This document shows, in pieces, positions 9,886-19,600 of a stretch of 64,000 nt of DNA (positions are counted from its first letter, which is position 1; each line of letters starts with the position of its first letter). The stretch is from Nannocystis exedens (GTDB lineage Bacteria > Myxococcota_A > Polyangia > Nannocystales > Nannocystaceae). The stretch is from NCBI RefSeq assembly GCF_002343915.1, contig NZ_NETK01000001.1, positions 10,750,001-10,814,000 on the forward strand, in the 5' to 3' direction. A program made the position numbers and the translations under genes. The notes under the pieces were generated by a model that was not told the origin of the DNA, searched no databases, and saw only the letters and a list, made by a program, of their open reading frames with translations.

Positions 9886-9955
9886 GGCATGTCGGAGCGG
9901 GCATGCTCGAAGGGGCATGCCCGAAGGGGCATGCCCGAATCGACACGTCACGCCG
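9886..9955. repeat. Tandem array of five 14-bp palindromic units at a convergent junction
   Basis: Units start at 9886, 9900, 9914, 9928 and 9942. The first four carry GGCATG; the last is GACACGTCA, whose TCA is the TGA stop codon of the minus-strand gene. Neighbouring units can pair as GGGCATGCCC-GAAG-GGGCATGCCC. There are no unique spacers, so this is not a CRISPR array. Confidence 0.8.
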
Positions 9956-12900
9956 CCCACACCACGTCGCCGGCGCCGATCGTGAAGTCGAGCTCGGTGT
10001 AGAAGGTCGCCAGCGCGGGGACGCGGGCGCGCTCGAGGTCGCCGCCCTCGGCGCGCAGGCCCAGCTCGGCGAGCAGGCCGGAGCGGCGCAAGATCCGGAG
10101 CTGCAGCGCGCCGGGGAGCTGGGCGGCCACCCGCGGGGCGCCGGCGCGGGTGCAGGGGGCCTCGACGATCGCCTGGTAGCAGGCGCGGTCGCAGGCGGCG
10201 GCGTCGCGGTACTGCTTGAGGAACACCATCCGCAGGCCGCCTGTCCGCAGGGACAGGGTGAGCGCGCGCAGCAGGCGGAGCTGGCCGGCCAGGTCGACGC
10301 CGCGGCCGGCCAGCCAGGCGGGGTCGAAGCCGGAGCGCAGGGCGTCGGCGAGCGAGCGGACGCGGCTCCTGGCGCTGCCGTCGAGGCGGGCGTCGATCAG
10401 CCGCTCCTCGCGCCAGGCGCCGCTGCGGCCGCTCGCGGGCGGCATCCAGGTGTCGACGCGCAGCTCGACGGCGCCGGTCGGGGCGGCCGGGAAGCCGAGC
10501 GTCGCCTGGCCTTTGGGGAAGCCGAGGACCTCGCGCCCGCCGAGCAGCGCCGCGCCGAGGTCGACCCAGAGGTACGGCATGTAGACGGCGACGCCGACCG
10601 GCGTCAGCCGCCCGGCCCGCCGCTCGCACACCGCGACCGGGACGAGGAAGCCGAAGTCGCGCTCGGGGACCACGCCGGGGGCGTCGACGGCCGACAACGC
10701 GTGGTTGTGCTGGGCGTAGAACACCACCGAGGGGCCGAGCGGGAGGTAGCAGCGCTCGGGGTTGAGGCCGAGGTGGCGCTCGCACAGATCGGCGAGGCGC
10801 TCCGGATCGGCGGCGAGGACGGCGGCGTACATCGCGGTGGCCCGGGCCTCGTACGGCGGCGAGGTCGACTCGTTGAGCGCGCGCTGGATGTAGCGCGGCC
10901 GCTCGCGCACGGGCGGGCGCAGGGCGGGGCGGCGCGCGGCCAGCCAGTCGTCGTGCAGCGCGATCGCCTCGCCGCTGATGACCTGGGCCGCGCGGATGCC
11001 CGACATCGTCGCGCCCTCGACGCAGCCGAGGTTCATCGGGTTCATGGTCCAGTCGCCGCACAGGACCAGGTTGTCGTAGCCGGACGCGCCGGCGTCGAGG
11101 CGGTGCAGGGTGCTGCCGCGGATCGATCGCACGTAGCGATCGGACGGGCTCAGGCACGGGCTGAAGTGCTGCCAGTCGAGCGGGTCGGCGTCGGCGTCGG
11201 TGCTGACGAGGACGCGATGATCGAGGCCGCCGCCGGGTTTCTGCGCGGCCGGCCACAGGTGGGCGCTGCTGCGCTGCAGGTGCTGCTCGACGAGCGTCCG
11301 GATCCGCGTGGTCTGGCGCGCGCAGTAGCCGTCGGCGTCCTCGCGGCGGACCGGCGGCGCCTCGTTGTCGTCCATCGCCGCCGTGAGGTAGGCGCAGCTG
11401 CCCGCAGGGACATGTCCCGGAAAGCTCTCACGCGGCAGCAGGTGGCTCATGTCGGCCCAGGTGTCGAGCGGCATGGCGTAGGGGATCATCACCGGCGGCG
11501 GCAACTGCCAGCCGGTCGAGGCCAGGTCGCCGCGGAACCACAGCTGGGCCGAGGCGGTGTGCGTGGTCTTGATGGCGCGCACCATCGCCGCGAAGCGCGG
11601 GTTGTTCGGGTCGGCGATCATCTCGGCGCACAGGGCCGGCACCGCGCCGAGGCCGATGCCGAGCAGCACGCGGTCGAAGTCGCGGCCGGCCTTGAGCACC
11701 AGCGGCTCGCGCGCGTCGGGCCACTGCGTGCCCCAGTCCTCGAGGTTCTCGCCGCTGCGCGCCAGCGCGTCGCCGTCCTCGAGCTGATCGTAGAGCGGCT
11801 CGCTCGGCCAGCACGGCAGGCCCTTCACGTCGTAGAGCGGCTCGTACGCGCGGTCGCCCTTGACGGCGACCTGGCGCCCGAACACGACCTCGTCGACGCG
11901 GCTGCGATCCGCCGACAGGCGCAGCGCGTCGGCGCGGTGGAAGAAGCGGAACTTGACCCCGCGCGCGCGCAGCACCAGGTACAGCGGCGCGAACACGACG
12001 TCGCCCATGCCGGCCTGCATCTTGTAGAAGAGCGCGCCGCGGTAGGTGTAGAGCATGCGCAGCGTCCAGTGCAGGGCCGTGCCGGCGCCGATCTCCTGGT
12101 CGGCCATGTAGGCGCCGGCGTAGACGCCCGCGACCGTGGACGCGGCGACGGCCTCGTCGCTCGCGCCGTGACGACGCAGCCAGGCGCGGAAGTCCTCGTG
12201 GTCGAGGCGGAGCCAGTCGACGGCGGTCTCTTCGACCAGGCGGTCGGCGATCATGCCGCGGATCATCGCCAGGGTGACGTCGACGGCGGTCCAGGCGACG
12301 CGGAGGTCGGGCCGGCGGCCGAGCAGCGGGGCACACAGGCGCCAGGTCCAGCGCGAGAACGCGAGCAGGCGGCCGAGCACGGCCTCCCGGCGCACGACCA
12401 GCAGACCGTCGCCGGGGCGCTGGAGGAACTCGCCGAGCTCGCCGAGCAGGCTCGCCACGCCGCGCCGGAGCAGCCGCAGCGCCGCGCGATCGCGGCGCGT
12501 GGCCGCCGGGTTCTTCAGCAGCGGCTGCTCGTCGAACAGATCGAGGAGGAAGGTCAGCATCTTCGGGATGAGCTCCGCCGGCGTCGGCGGCGCGGCCCCG
12601 AGGCCCGGTCGCTCGTCGTTGCGCGGGAACAGCAGCGGCTGGTGCTGCCACTGGCCGCCGCGCTGCTCCTCGAACACGACCAGCGAGTGCGGATGGAAGG
12701 CGTCCTCGAGGGTGCGCAGCGGGGCGCCCTCGGGCCGCGCGAGCTCGTCGTAGCAGCGGCGCAGGACCGAGAAGGCGTTGTCGTAGAAGCCGTAGAAGAG
12801 GTGGAGGCCGTGCTCCTCGATGCGGTCGAAGCGCCTCTGATTGCGCCCGCTGGCCCCCTTGCCGCCGAGCCGGTGGCCCATCTGATACACGGTGATGTCG

Positions 12901-13010
12901 TAGCGCTCGCGCCAGTCGGGGCGCGCGGTCAGCTCGAAGGCGGTGGTGAGGGCCGCCATGCCACCGCCGATGATCACGATCCGCTCGGGCTTGTTAAGTT
13001 GGATAACCAT
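9948..13010 (-). CDS. FAD-dependent oxidoreductase fused to acetoacetate-decarboxylase-like domain
   Basis: A 1020-residue two-domain protein. The N-terminus has a Rossmann FAD-binding motif (VIIGGGMAALTTAFEL, residues ~12-27), then a Gly/Arg motif (MGHRLGGKG) and HGLHLFYGFYDNAF, as in phytoene-desaturase/amine-oxidase-like flavoproteins. The flavin domain closes near residue 690 with NLVLCGDWT and GCVEGATMSGIRAA, typical of that superfamily. Residues ~725-1015 match the acetoacetate decarboxylase fold (VGVAVYMPYLWVDLG, GREVLGFPKGQA). Substrate unknown: a lipid, terpenoid or keto-acid role is possible. The ATG at 13010 directly precedes the conserved FAD motif. Several 14-bp units lie inside it (10238, 11395). 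Confidence 0.85.
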   Translation of the reverse strand: MVIQLNKPERIVIIGGGMAALTTAFELTARPDWRERYDITVYQMGHRLGGKGASGRNQRRFDRIEEHGLHLFYGFYDNAFSVLRRCYDELARPEGAPLRTLEDAFHPHSLVVFEEQRGGQWQHQPLLFPRNDERPGLGAAPPTPAELIPKMLTFLLDLFDEQPLLKNPAATRRDRAALRLLRRGVASLLGELGEFLQRPGDGLLVVRREAVLGRLLAFSRWTWRLCAPLLGRRPDLRVAWTAVDVTLAMIRGMIADRLVEETAVDWLRLDHEDFRAWLRRHGASDEAVAASTVAGVYAGAYMADQEIGAGTALHWTLRMLYTYRGALFYKMQAGMGDVVFAPLYLVLRARGVKFRFFHRADALRLSADRSRVDEVVFGRQVAVKGDRAYEPLYDVKGLPCWPSEPLYDQLEDGDALARSGENLEDWGTQWPDAREPLVLKAGRDFDRVLLGIGLGAVPALCAEMIADPNNPRFAAMVRAIKTTHTASAQLWFRGDLASTGWQLPPPVMIPYAMPLDTWADMSHLLPRESFPGHVPAGSCAYLTAAMDDNEAPPVRREDADGYCARQTTRIRTLVEQHLQRSSAHLWPAAQKPGGGLDHRVLVSTDADADPLDWQHFSPCLSPSDRYVRSIRGSTLHRLDAGASGYDNLVLCGDWTMNPMNLGCVEGATMSGIRAAQVISGEAIALHDDWLAARRPALRPPVRERPRYIQRALNESTSPPYEARATAMYAAVLAADPERLADLCERHLGLNPERCYLPLGPSVVFYAQHNHALSAVDAPGVVPERDFGFLVPVAVCERRAGRLTPVGVAVYMPYLWVDLGAALLGGREVLGFPKGQATLGFPAAPTGAVELRVDTWMPPASGRSGAWREERLIDARLDGSARSRVRSLADALRSGFDPAWLAGRGVDLAGQLRLLRALTLSLRTGGLRMVFLKQYRDAAACDRACYQAIVEAPCTRAGAPRVAAQLPGALQLRILRRSGLLAELGLRAEGGDLERARVPALATFYTELDFTIGAGDVVWAA

Positions 13011-13258
13011 CGCCGATGTCAGCGGTGCGGCTCGGCCTCGCAGATCATCGTCGCCACGCGCGAGGAAAGTCCGCTCCGTCGACCCGCACCGCGCGGCCCC
13101 TGGCGACGCGCACCGCCGGAGTTTCACTGGCACGATCGATTTCTCGCGGGGGCGTGGTTCGGAAGGCCGGGCGAACCCGCGCGTCAAGCTCCGCAATGAG
13201 GGGTATCCTCGCAGAGGAGCCGCGTTCGATGGCGAGTTCTCCCTCGATTATAGGACAG

Positions 13259-13306
13259 GTGGATCCACTCTATTTTCTGCCGGACAGGGAATCACCCTGG
13301 TAGGGT
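13259..13306 (+). promoter_or_regulatory. Operator and promoter of the first propeller lipoprotein gene
   Basis: A perfect palindrome GTGGATCCAC (13259-13268) is followed after 32 nt by a -10 box TAGGGT (13301-13306), and the ATG lies 6 nt later. The paralogous gene downstream has the same palindrome at the same 32-nt distance from its -10. No consensus -35 is visible, so an activator or alternative sigma factor may be involved. The rest of the 302-nt gap upstream (13011-13258) shows nothing I recognise. Confidence 0.6.
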
Positions 13307-13312
13307 GGCGGC

Positions 13313-14839
13313 ATGCGTGACCTTCGTGTGTTGACCTGTCCTTGGGGCCTGGTCGTGTCTCTCGCCGCGCTCGCGTGCGGCGACGCCGGCTCCACCACTG
13401 CGTCCGCCTCCGAAACGCAAGGCAGCGACGCGACGACGACGCCTTCGACGACGACGACGACGGGGACGCCGACCACGACCGACGGCAGCGCCGCCAGCGA
13501 CACCGCGTCGGGCACGATGGGCGACACGCAGGGGCAGACGACGACGACCACGGCGCCGACGTCGACGAGCTCGCCGACCAGCACGACCACCGACGCGACC
13601 AGCACGACGACTGGGACCGGCACGACCACGAGCACGACGACCGGCACGACCGACCCGATCGACACCTCGACGAGCTCCGGCGGCAACACCACCGATCCGT
13701 TCCCGTGCCAGCCGGGCGAGACCGAGGGCATGGGCGACATCGAGAAGAGCTTCCTGTGGGTCGCCAACTCCGATCAGGGCACGATCTCGAAGGTCGACAC
13801 CCAGGGCGTGGTCGAGCTGGCGCGCTACCGCAGCGGGCCCGACGGCGAGAACTACCTCGACAACCCGTCGCGCACGGCGGTCAGCGTCGACGGCCGGTTC
13901 GTCGTCGTCAACAACCGCCAGTCGGGCTGGGTGACGATGATCGCCGCCAACCTCGAGGACTGCGTCGACAAGAACGGCAACGGGATGATCGAGACGTCGC
14001 AGAACCCGGCCGACATCCTGCCGTGGGGCAGCGACGAGTGCATCCGCTGGTCGACGCAGCTGCCGATCCAGGTCGGCAACATCGGCGCCGGCCCGCGCGG
14101 CGTGACGTGGACGCCCGGCACGTGGGACATGAACCTGTGTCAGTTCGTCGACCCGAAGGTGTGGGTCGGCTACCTGCCGCAGCAATTCTCGACGGCGCAC
14201 ATGGCCCGCCTCGACGGCGAGACCGGCGTGGTCGAGGAGACGGTGACGATCCCGAACTGGATCCACGGCTGGGCCGACTACGGCCCGTACGGCGCCGCGC
14301 TCGACAAGGACCTCAACGTGTGGTTCACCGGCCTGCGCGGCGAGCTGTTCCGCATCAACACGCAGATGGGCAACACGCTCGACCGCTGGCTGCCGCCGGG
14401 CGGCGACCAGCTCTACGGCATGACGGTCGACCCCGACGGCGACCCGTGGTTCGGCAACTGCAGCGGCCCGGTGTCGACCTTCAACCCGATGAACAACCAG
14501 TTCACGAGCATCGCCGGGACCAACGCGTGCCACCGCGGGCTCGCGGCCGACAAGGAGGGCGCGGTGTGGGTCGCGAGCAACGGGCCGTGCGGGGTGGCGC
14601 AGATCGATCACGTGACGAACACGCTGATCCAGTTCCACTCGCTCAACCCGTGCTCGACGCCGGTCGGCGTCAGCGTCGACGACGAAGGCTTCGTGTGGGT
14701 CGTCGACGAGTACCAGGGCGCGTGGAAGATCGACCCGCTGAACCCGAACATGAAGCAGTTCCTGCCGATCGCGGGCGACCACTACACGTACAGCGACATG
14801 ACCGGCGGGCAGCTCAAGAGCGTGGTCCTGCCGCAGTGA
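13313..14839 (+). CDS. Beta-propeller lipoprotein, copy 1
   Basis: A 508-residue exported lipoprotein. The signal peptide ends in the lipobox SLAALAC. Residues ~25-135 are a Thr/Ser/Asp/Gly linker encoded by ACG/ACC-rich DNA. The rest is a repeat domain built of motifs such as GAALDKDLNVWFTGLRGELF, YGMTVDPDGDPWFG, GLAADKEGAVWVASNG and VSVDDEGFVWVVDE, spaced about 40-60 residues apart, as in NHL/SMP-30-like or virginiamycin-lyase-like propellers. It is a surface protein of unknown ligand. It is the tandem paralogue of the next gene, nearly identical over the propeller, and both share an upstream operator. The signal-peptide region contains two 14-bp units (13333, 13347). Confidence 0.85.
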   Translation: MRDLRVLTCPWGLVVSLAALACGDAGSTTASASETQGSDATTTPSTTTTTGTPTTTDGSAASDTASGTMGDTQGQTTTTTAPTSTSSPTSTTTDATSTTTGTGTTTSTTTGTTDPIDTSTSSGGNTTDPFPCQPGETEGMGDIEKSFLWVANSDQGTISKVDTQGVVELARYRSGPDGENYLDNPSRTAVSVDGRFVVVNNRQSGWVTMIAANLEDCVDKNGNGMIETSQNPADILPWGSDECIRWSTQLPIQVGNIGAGPRGVTWTPGTWDMNLCQFVDPKVWVGYLPQQFSTAHMARLDGETGVVEETVTIPNWIHGWADYGPYGAALDKDLNVWFTGLRGELFRINTQMGNTLDRWLPPGGDQLYGMTVDPDGDPWFGNCSGPVSTFNPMNNQFTSIAGTNACHRGLAADKEGAVWVASNGPCGVAQIDHVTNTLIQFHSLNPCSTPVGVSVDDEGFVWVVDEYQGAWKIDPLNPNMKQFLPIAGDHYTYSDMTGGQLKSVVLPQ

Positions 14840-14962
14840 GCGAGCGGCGACCCTGCGGCAGTGCTCGAAGCGGGCGCGCGCGGGACTGCGCGCGACTGCC
14901 GGTTCTCCGGGATGCCAGGGATTCCCTGGGAAGTTTGGGCGCGGATCCTGTCGGGGATGTGA

Positions 14963-15010
14963 GTGGATCCACCTGAAAATTGCTGCGAACACAGGTGGAT
15001 CCGCTAGCCT
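14963..15010 (+). promoter_or_regulatory. Operator and promoter of the second propeller lipoprotein gene
   Basis: GTGGATCCAC (14963-14972) is followed after 32 nt by TAGCCT (15005-15010), and the ATG is 7 nt further. A second, imperfect copy GTGGATCCGC (14995-15004) abuts the -10 box, in position to act as a repressor site. The arrangement matches the upstream region of copy 1. Confidence 0.6.
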
Positions 15011-15017
15011 GGTCGGC

Positions 15018-16541
15018 ATGCACGCCTATCGGTTCTTGCCCTGTCTGTTGGGACTGGTCGTCGCGGCTTGTGGCGACGACAACACCACTTCCGCCAGCGA
15101 GGCGGCGCAGACCACCACGGAGACCTCGCCGACCTCGACGACGAATACGCCGACGACCACGCCGACGACCACCGTCGGGGACACCGACACGGCGTCGGGC
15201 ACGGCGGGCGAGACTCAGGGGCAGACGACCACGACCGGGCCGACGTCGACCACGGCCGACACGACGAGCACGACCACCGATCCCGGCACCGCGACGGCGG
15301 TCGATCCGAGCACGACGAGCACCTCGACGACGACGACCACGGGGACGACGGCGGAGACGACCACGACGACATCGACCACCGGCGACCCGCCGAGCTGCAT
15401 GCCGGGCGACACCGAGGGCATGGGCGACATCGAGAAGAGCTTCCTGTGGGTCGCCAACACCGATCAAGGCAGCATCTCCAAGGTCGACACGCAGTCCGTG
15501 GTCGAGCTGGCGCGCTACCGCAGCGGGCCGAGCGGGGGCACCGAGAGCCCGTCGCGCACGGCGGTCAGCGTCGACGGTCGCTTCGTCGTCGTCAACAACC
15601 GCGGCACCGGGCGCGTGACGATGATCGCGGCCAACGTCGACGACTGCAAGGACAAGAACAACAACGGGATGATCGAGACGTCGCAGACCAAGGACGACCT
15701 CCGGGCCTGGGACACCGACGAGTGCGTGCTGTGGTCGGTGGCGCTGCCGTTCAAGGGCGACATCGGCTCCGGCCCGCGCGGGGTGACGTGGACGCCGGGC
15801 GCCTGGGACATGAATCTGTGTCAGTTCGTCGAGCCGAAGGTGTGGGTCGGCTACCTGCCGGTGCAGAACGCGACGGCCCACATGGTCCGCCTGGACGGCA
15901 TGACCGGCGTGGTCGAGGAGACGGTGACGATCCCCAACTGGCTGATCGGCGACACCTCCTGGGGACCCTACGGCGCGGCGCTCGACAAGAACCTCGACGT
16001 GTGGTTCACCGGCCTGCGCGGCGAGCTGTTCCGCCTCAACACCGCCCAGGACCCGGTCACCGTCGATCGCTGGGCGCCGCCGTTCAACCTGCAGTTCTAC
16101 GGCATGACCGTCGACCCGGACGGCGACCCGTGGTTCGGCGGAAACTGCGGCCCTGTGTCGACCTTCGACCCGGACACGCAGCAGTTCATCGCCGTGCCCG
16201 GGACCGAGAACGGCTGCTACCGCGGGCTCGCGGCCGACAAGGACGGGCACGTGTGGGTGGCCGACAACGGCACCTGCGGGGTGGTGCAGATCGATCACGT
16301 GACGAACACGATGGTCCAGTTCCACACGCTGAACCCGTGCGGCATCCCGGTCGGCGTCAGCGTCGACGACGAGGGCTTCGTGTGGGTGGTCGACGAGTGG
16401 GTCGACGGCAACGGCGGCGGCGCGTGGAAGATCGACCCGCTGAACCCGAACATGAAGCAGTTCCTGCCGATCGCGGGCGACCACTACACGTACAGCGACA
16501 TGACCGGCGGGCAGCTCAAGAGCGTGGTCCTGCCGCAGTGA
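15018..16541 (+). CDS. Beta-propeller lipoprotein, copy 2
   Basis: A 507-residue paralogue of the preceding lipoprotein. The signal peptide ends LLGLVVAAC; the linker (~25-130) is again Thr/Ser-rich but differs in sequence, while the propeller is strongly conserved (TEGMGDIEKSFLWVAN, GLRGELFRLNT, MTVDPDGDPWFGG, and the common C-terminal end SVVLPQ). Strong propeller conservation against a divergent linker suggests the linker is a length-tolerant stalk. Even the 14-bp palindrome pair in the signal-peptide region is kept (15038, 15052). A role in surface sensing or binding is inferred only. Confidence 0.85.
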   Translation: MHAYRFLPCLLGLVVAACGDDNTTSASEAAQTTTETSPTSTTNTPTTTPTTTVGDTDTASGTAGETQGQTTTTGPTSTTADTTSTTTDPGTATAVDPSTTSTSTTTTTGTTAETTTTTSTTGDPPSCMPGDTEGMGDIEKSFLWVANTDQGSISKVDTQSVVELARYRSGPSGGTESPSRTAVSVDGRFVVVNNRGTGRVTMIAANVDDCKDKNNNGMIETSQTKDDLRAWDTDECVLWSVALPFKGDIGSGPRGVTWTPGAWDMNLCQFVEPKVWVGYLPVQNATAHMVRLDGMTGVVEETVTIPNWLIGDTSWGPYGAALDKNLDVWFTGLRGELFRLNTAQDPVTVDRWAPPFNLQFYGMTVDPDGDPWFGGNCGPVSTFDPDTQQFIAVPGTENGCYRGLAADKDGHVWVADNGTCGVVQIDHVTNTMVQFHTLNPCGIPVGVSVDDEGFVWVVDEWVDGNGGGAWKIDPLNPNMKQFLPIAGDHYTYSDMTGGQLKSVVLPQ

Positions 16542-16550
16542 GCGGGCGCG

Positions 16551-16615
16551 GGGCTGTCCGAGCGGACAGGTCCAATGCGCGAGCGAGCGGCTGTCCGATG
16601 AGACAGCTCGCCCGC
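16551..16615. repeat. Two pairs of 14-bp palindromic units at a convergent junction
   Basis: Unit starts at 16551/16565 (GCTGTCC...GACAGG) and 16588/16602 (GCTGTCC...GACAGC) fill the 76-nt gap between the propeller gene and the convergent giant-kinase gene. Each pair can form a hairpin with a 4-nt loop. Confidence 0.65.
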
Positions 16616-16617
16616 GC

Positions 16618-19600
16618 TCACTCGGCCTCGCCGAGGATCTCGCGGACCTTCGCCTGGGCCAGGTAGCCGCGGCGCAGGTCCTCGTCGCGCAGGCCCTCGA
16701 GGCGGGCGCGCACGGCCGCGGCGGCGTCGGCGAGCAGCGCGGCCGACTCGGCGGGGCGAACGTCGGCGAGCAGGCGGCCGAGGTGGTGGATCGACAGCAC
16801 CCCGTCGATCGGCGCCGCCCCGGCGCGGACCAGCGCGACCGCCTCCTCCTCGAGCGCGCGCGCGGTCGCGAGGTCGCCTGCGCGTTCGGACAGGCGCGAA
16901 AGGACATGTAACGCGCGACAGGTGGCGGTGCGCAGGCCGAGCCCGCGGGCGCGGGCCAGCACGTCCTCGGCCAGGGCGCGGGCCTCGTCGAGGTCGTCGG
17001 GGCTGCCGTCGAGCAGCGCGCGCGCCAGGCGGGCGCGGGCCCGCAGCTCCGTGCGGGCGTCGCCGCGGGCCGCGGCCGTGTCGGCGGCGTGCAGGAGCAG
17101 CGCCCGCGCGGCCTGGACGTCGCCGTGCTCGGCCGAGACCTCGCCGAGGTTGACGACGACCTCGACGAGCAAACCGGGGTGGCCGATCGCCTCGTGCAGC
17201 TCGAGCGCCTTGCGGAGGTAGCGCTCGGCGCGACGGTAGAGGCCGATCGCAGTGTAGACGATGCCGAGGTTGGCCAGCTTGGTGCCGGTCGCCGCGCGGT
17301 CGCCGAGGTCGCGGTCGACCTGCAGCGCGGCGCGGAAGTAATCGACGGCCTCCTGGTAGCGGGTGCCGCGGCCGGCGACCTCGCCGAGGCTGTTGAGCGC
17401 CTCGCCCTCGAGCCGCAAGAGGCCTGTCTTTTGGGCCAGGTGCAGCGTGGCCTCGAAGTTGACGACGGCCTCGGCCAGCCGGCCCTGCGCGAGCTGGGCC
17501 CGGCCGAGCGCGGCGTGGAGGCGGCAGCGCTGGGCCGCGGCCTCGGGCGGGCAGTGGGCCAGGCCGGCGGCGGCCAGGCGCTCGGCCTCCTCGGGCCGGT
17601 CGCGCGCGAGCATCAGCGCCGAGCCGAGCTCGCCGACGAGGCCGCGGTGCGGGTCGGCGTCGGGCAGCGACTCGGTCTGCCGGGCCAGCCGCGGGAACAA
17701 TTGCTGGGCCCGCTGGATGCGCCCGCAGTCGAGGTAGAAGCGGAGCAGGCGGCCGAGCGCGAACACCTCGCGCTCGTTGTTGCCGAGCGCGAGCCGCAGC
17801 AGCGCCCGCAGATCGGCGCCCTGGGCCCGCCGGCGGCCCCACGCGGCCAGGATCGCCTCGCGCTCGCGCAGCGCGTCCCAGGCCCGCGGGTCGGCCTCGG
17901 GCCGCATCGACCGCAGCGCCAGCGACAGGTAGTAGTAGGCCTCGACGTTGCCGGCGACGTCGCGGGCGAACCGGGCCGCGCGCAGGGCCGGCTCGATCGC
18001 CGCCTCGGGCCGGCGCGCCTGGGCCCAGTGGTCGGCGATCGGGCCGTCGTCGCGGCCGGGCTGGTAGTCGGCGCGGGCCGCCTTGAGCTCGGCCGCGCGC
18101 GCGTGCATCGCCTCACATGTCCCGAGGGCCAGGTTGGCGCGGGCAACCTCGTGCAGGCTGAGGGTGGCGAACCGGGCCGACGGCGGGGCGCCGGCGGGCA
18201 GGGGCGGGCGCTCGAGCAGGCCGGCGTCGACCAGCGCGGCCAGCGGGGCGGCCAGCTCGGCCTGCGGGCGCTCGAGCAGGGCCGCGAGCTCGCCGGTCCG
18301 AAAGGTCAGGCCGAGCACCGCCGCGCCGTCGACGAGCGCGCGCGCCTCGGGGTCGAGCGCGTCGAGGCGGGCCAGCAGGGCGTCCTCGACGCTCGGCGGG
18401 ACGTCGATGCGAGCGCCGCGCTGGTGGACCTTCCACAGCCGGCCGTCGTCGCCGGGGCCGATCACGCCGCGGCGCAGCAGGTCGGCCAGGGTCTCCTCGA
18501 TGAACAGCGGGTTGCCGCCGGTGCGGGCGACGATCGCGGCGGCCAGCTCCTCGGCCTCGGCCGGGTCGTCGAAGCGGCGGACCACCAGCTCGCGGCGGGC
18601 GTGCTCGTCGAGCTCGCGCAGCTCGATCGTGTGGACCCGCGGCATCGCCCGCACCTCGTCGGCGCGCGGCCCGGGGCGGGCGGTGGCCAGGCCCATCAGC
18701 GGCAGGCTGTGCGGCTCCTGCAGCCACTCGCGCAAGAGGGACGCGCTGTGGGCGTCGACGTGGTGCAGGTCCTCGACCACCACCAGCACCGGTCGGCGCT
18801 GGGCGAGGGCGCGGATCAGCCGGCGGATCGGCCGCCACAGCCGCTCGCGCCGCGACTGCGGGTCGCTCGCGGCCTCGCTGTCCGGGCGGACATGTGCGAT
18901 CGTACCTGTCCCCGGGGACACGCCGAGCGCGCGCGCGAGGGCCTGCGCCAGCTCGCCGGCGCCGATCACCCGCTCGCCGACCAGGCGCGACTCGATGTCG
19001 GCCGCGCTGGTCTCCGGACCGGCGTCGAGGAACTGGCGCAGCATCTCGTGGAACACCCCGAGCGGGACGTTGCGCCGGCGCCACTGGCCGCGCGCGCGCA
19101 GGACGACGCAGCCGCCGCGGGGCAGGGCGGCGAGGAAGCGGTCGAGCAGGGCGCGCTTGCCGATCCCCGGCCCGCCGACGACCAGCACGGTGCGCGCGAC
19201 CCGGGTGCGGATCGCCTCGGCGAAGTTGTCGCGCAGGAGCTTGAGCTCGAGCTCGCGGCCGTACAGCGGCTGGCGCCCGCCGGCGGTGACGAGCCGCGGC
19301 GCGACCGCGGGCCCGAGCAGCGGCACCGCCTGCGCCAGCGCGCTGGCCCACGGCGGCAGCACGCCGCCGGTAAGATCGACCGCCCGCCGCGGCCGCACGA
19401 CCTCGATCGCGCGCGGCGGCCCGAACTGCCACGCCGTCCCGAGCCGCGCCGCCAGGTCGCCGGCGACCAGCACCGGCCCGTCGAGCACGCCGTCGGCCAT
19501 CGCCTGCAGGTGCCGCCGCAGGTCGTGCCCGACCTCGACCGTCGGCATGCCCGAAGGGACATGTCGGATCGGCAAGGGCGCGGCGGCCAGGACCACGCCG

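Noticed and set aside
9886..9955. Regular repeats that could suggest a CRISPR array
   Set aside because: The unit is 14 bp with no unique spacers of constant length, and no cas genes are present.
13016..13303. Possible 95-codon gene before the propeller lipoprotein
   Set aside because: Arg/Ser-rich composition, no ribosome-binding site, and it overlaps the conserved operator and promoter region.
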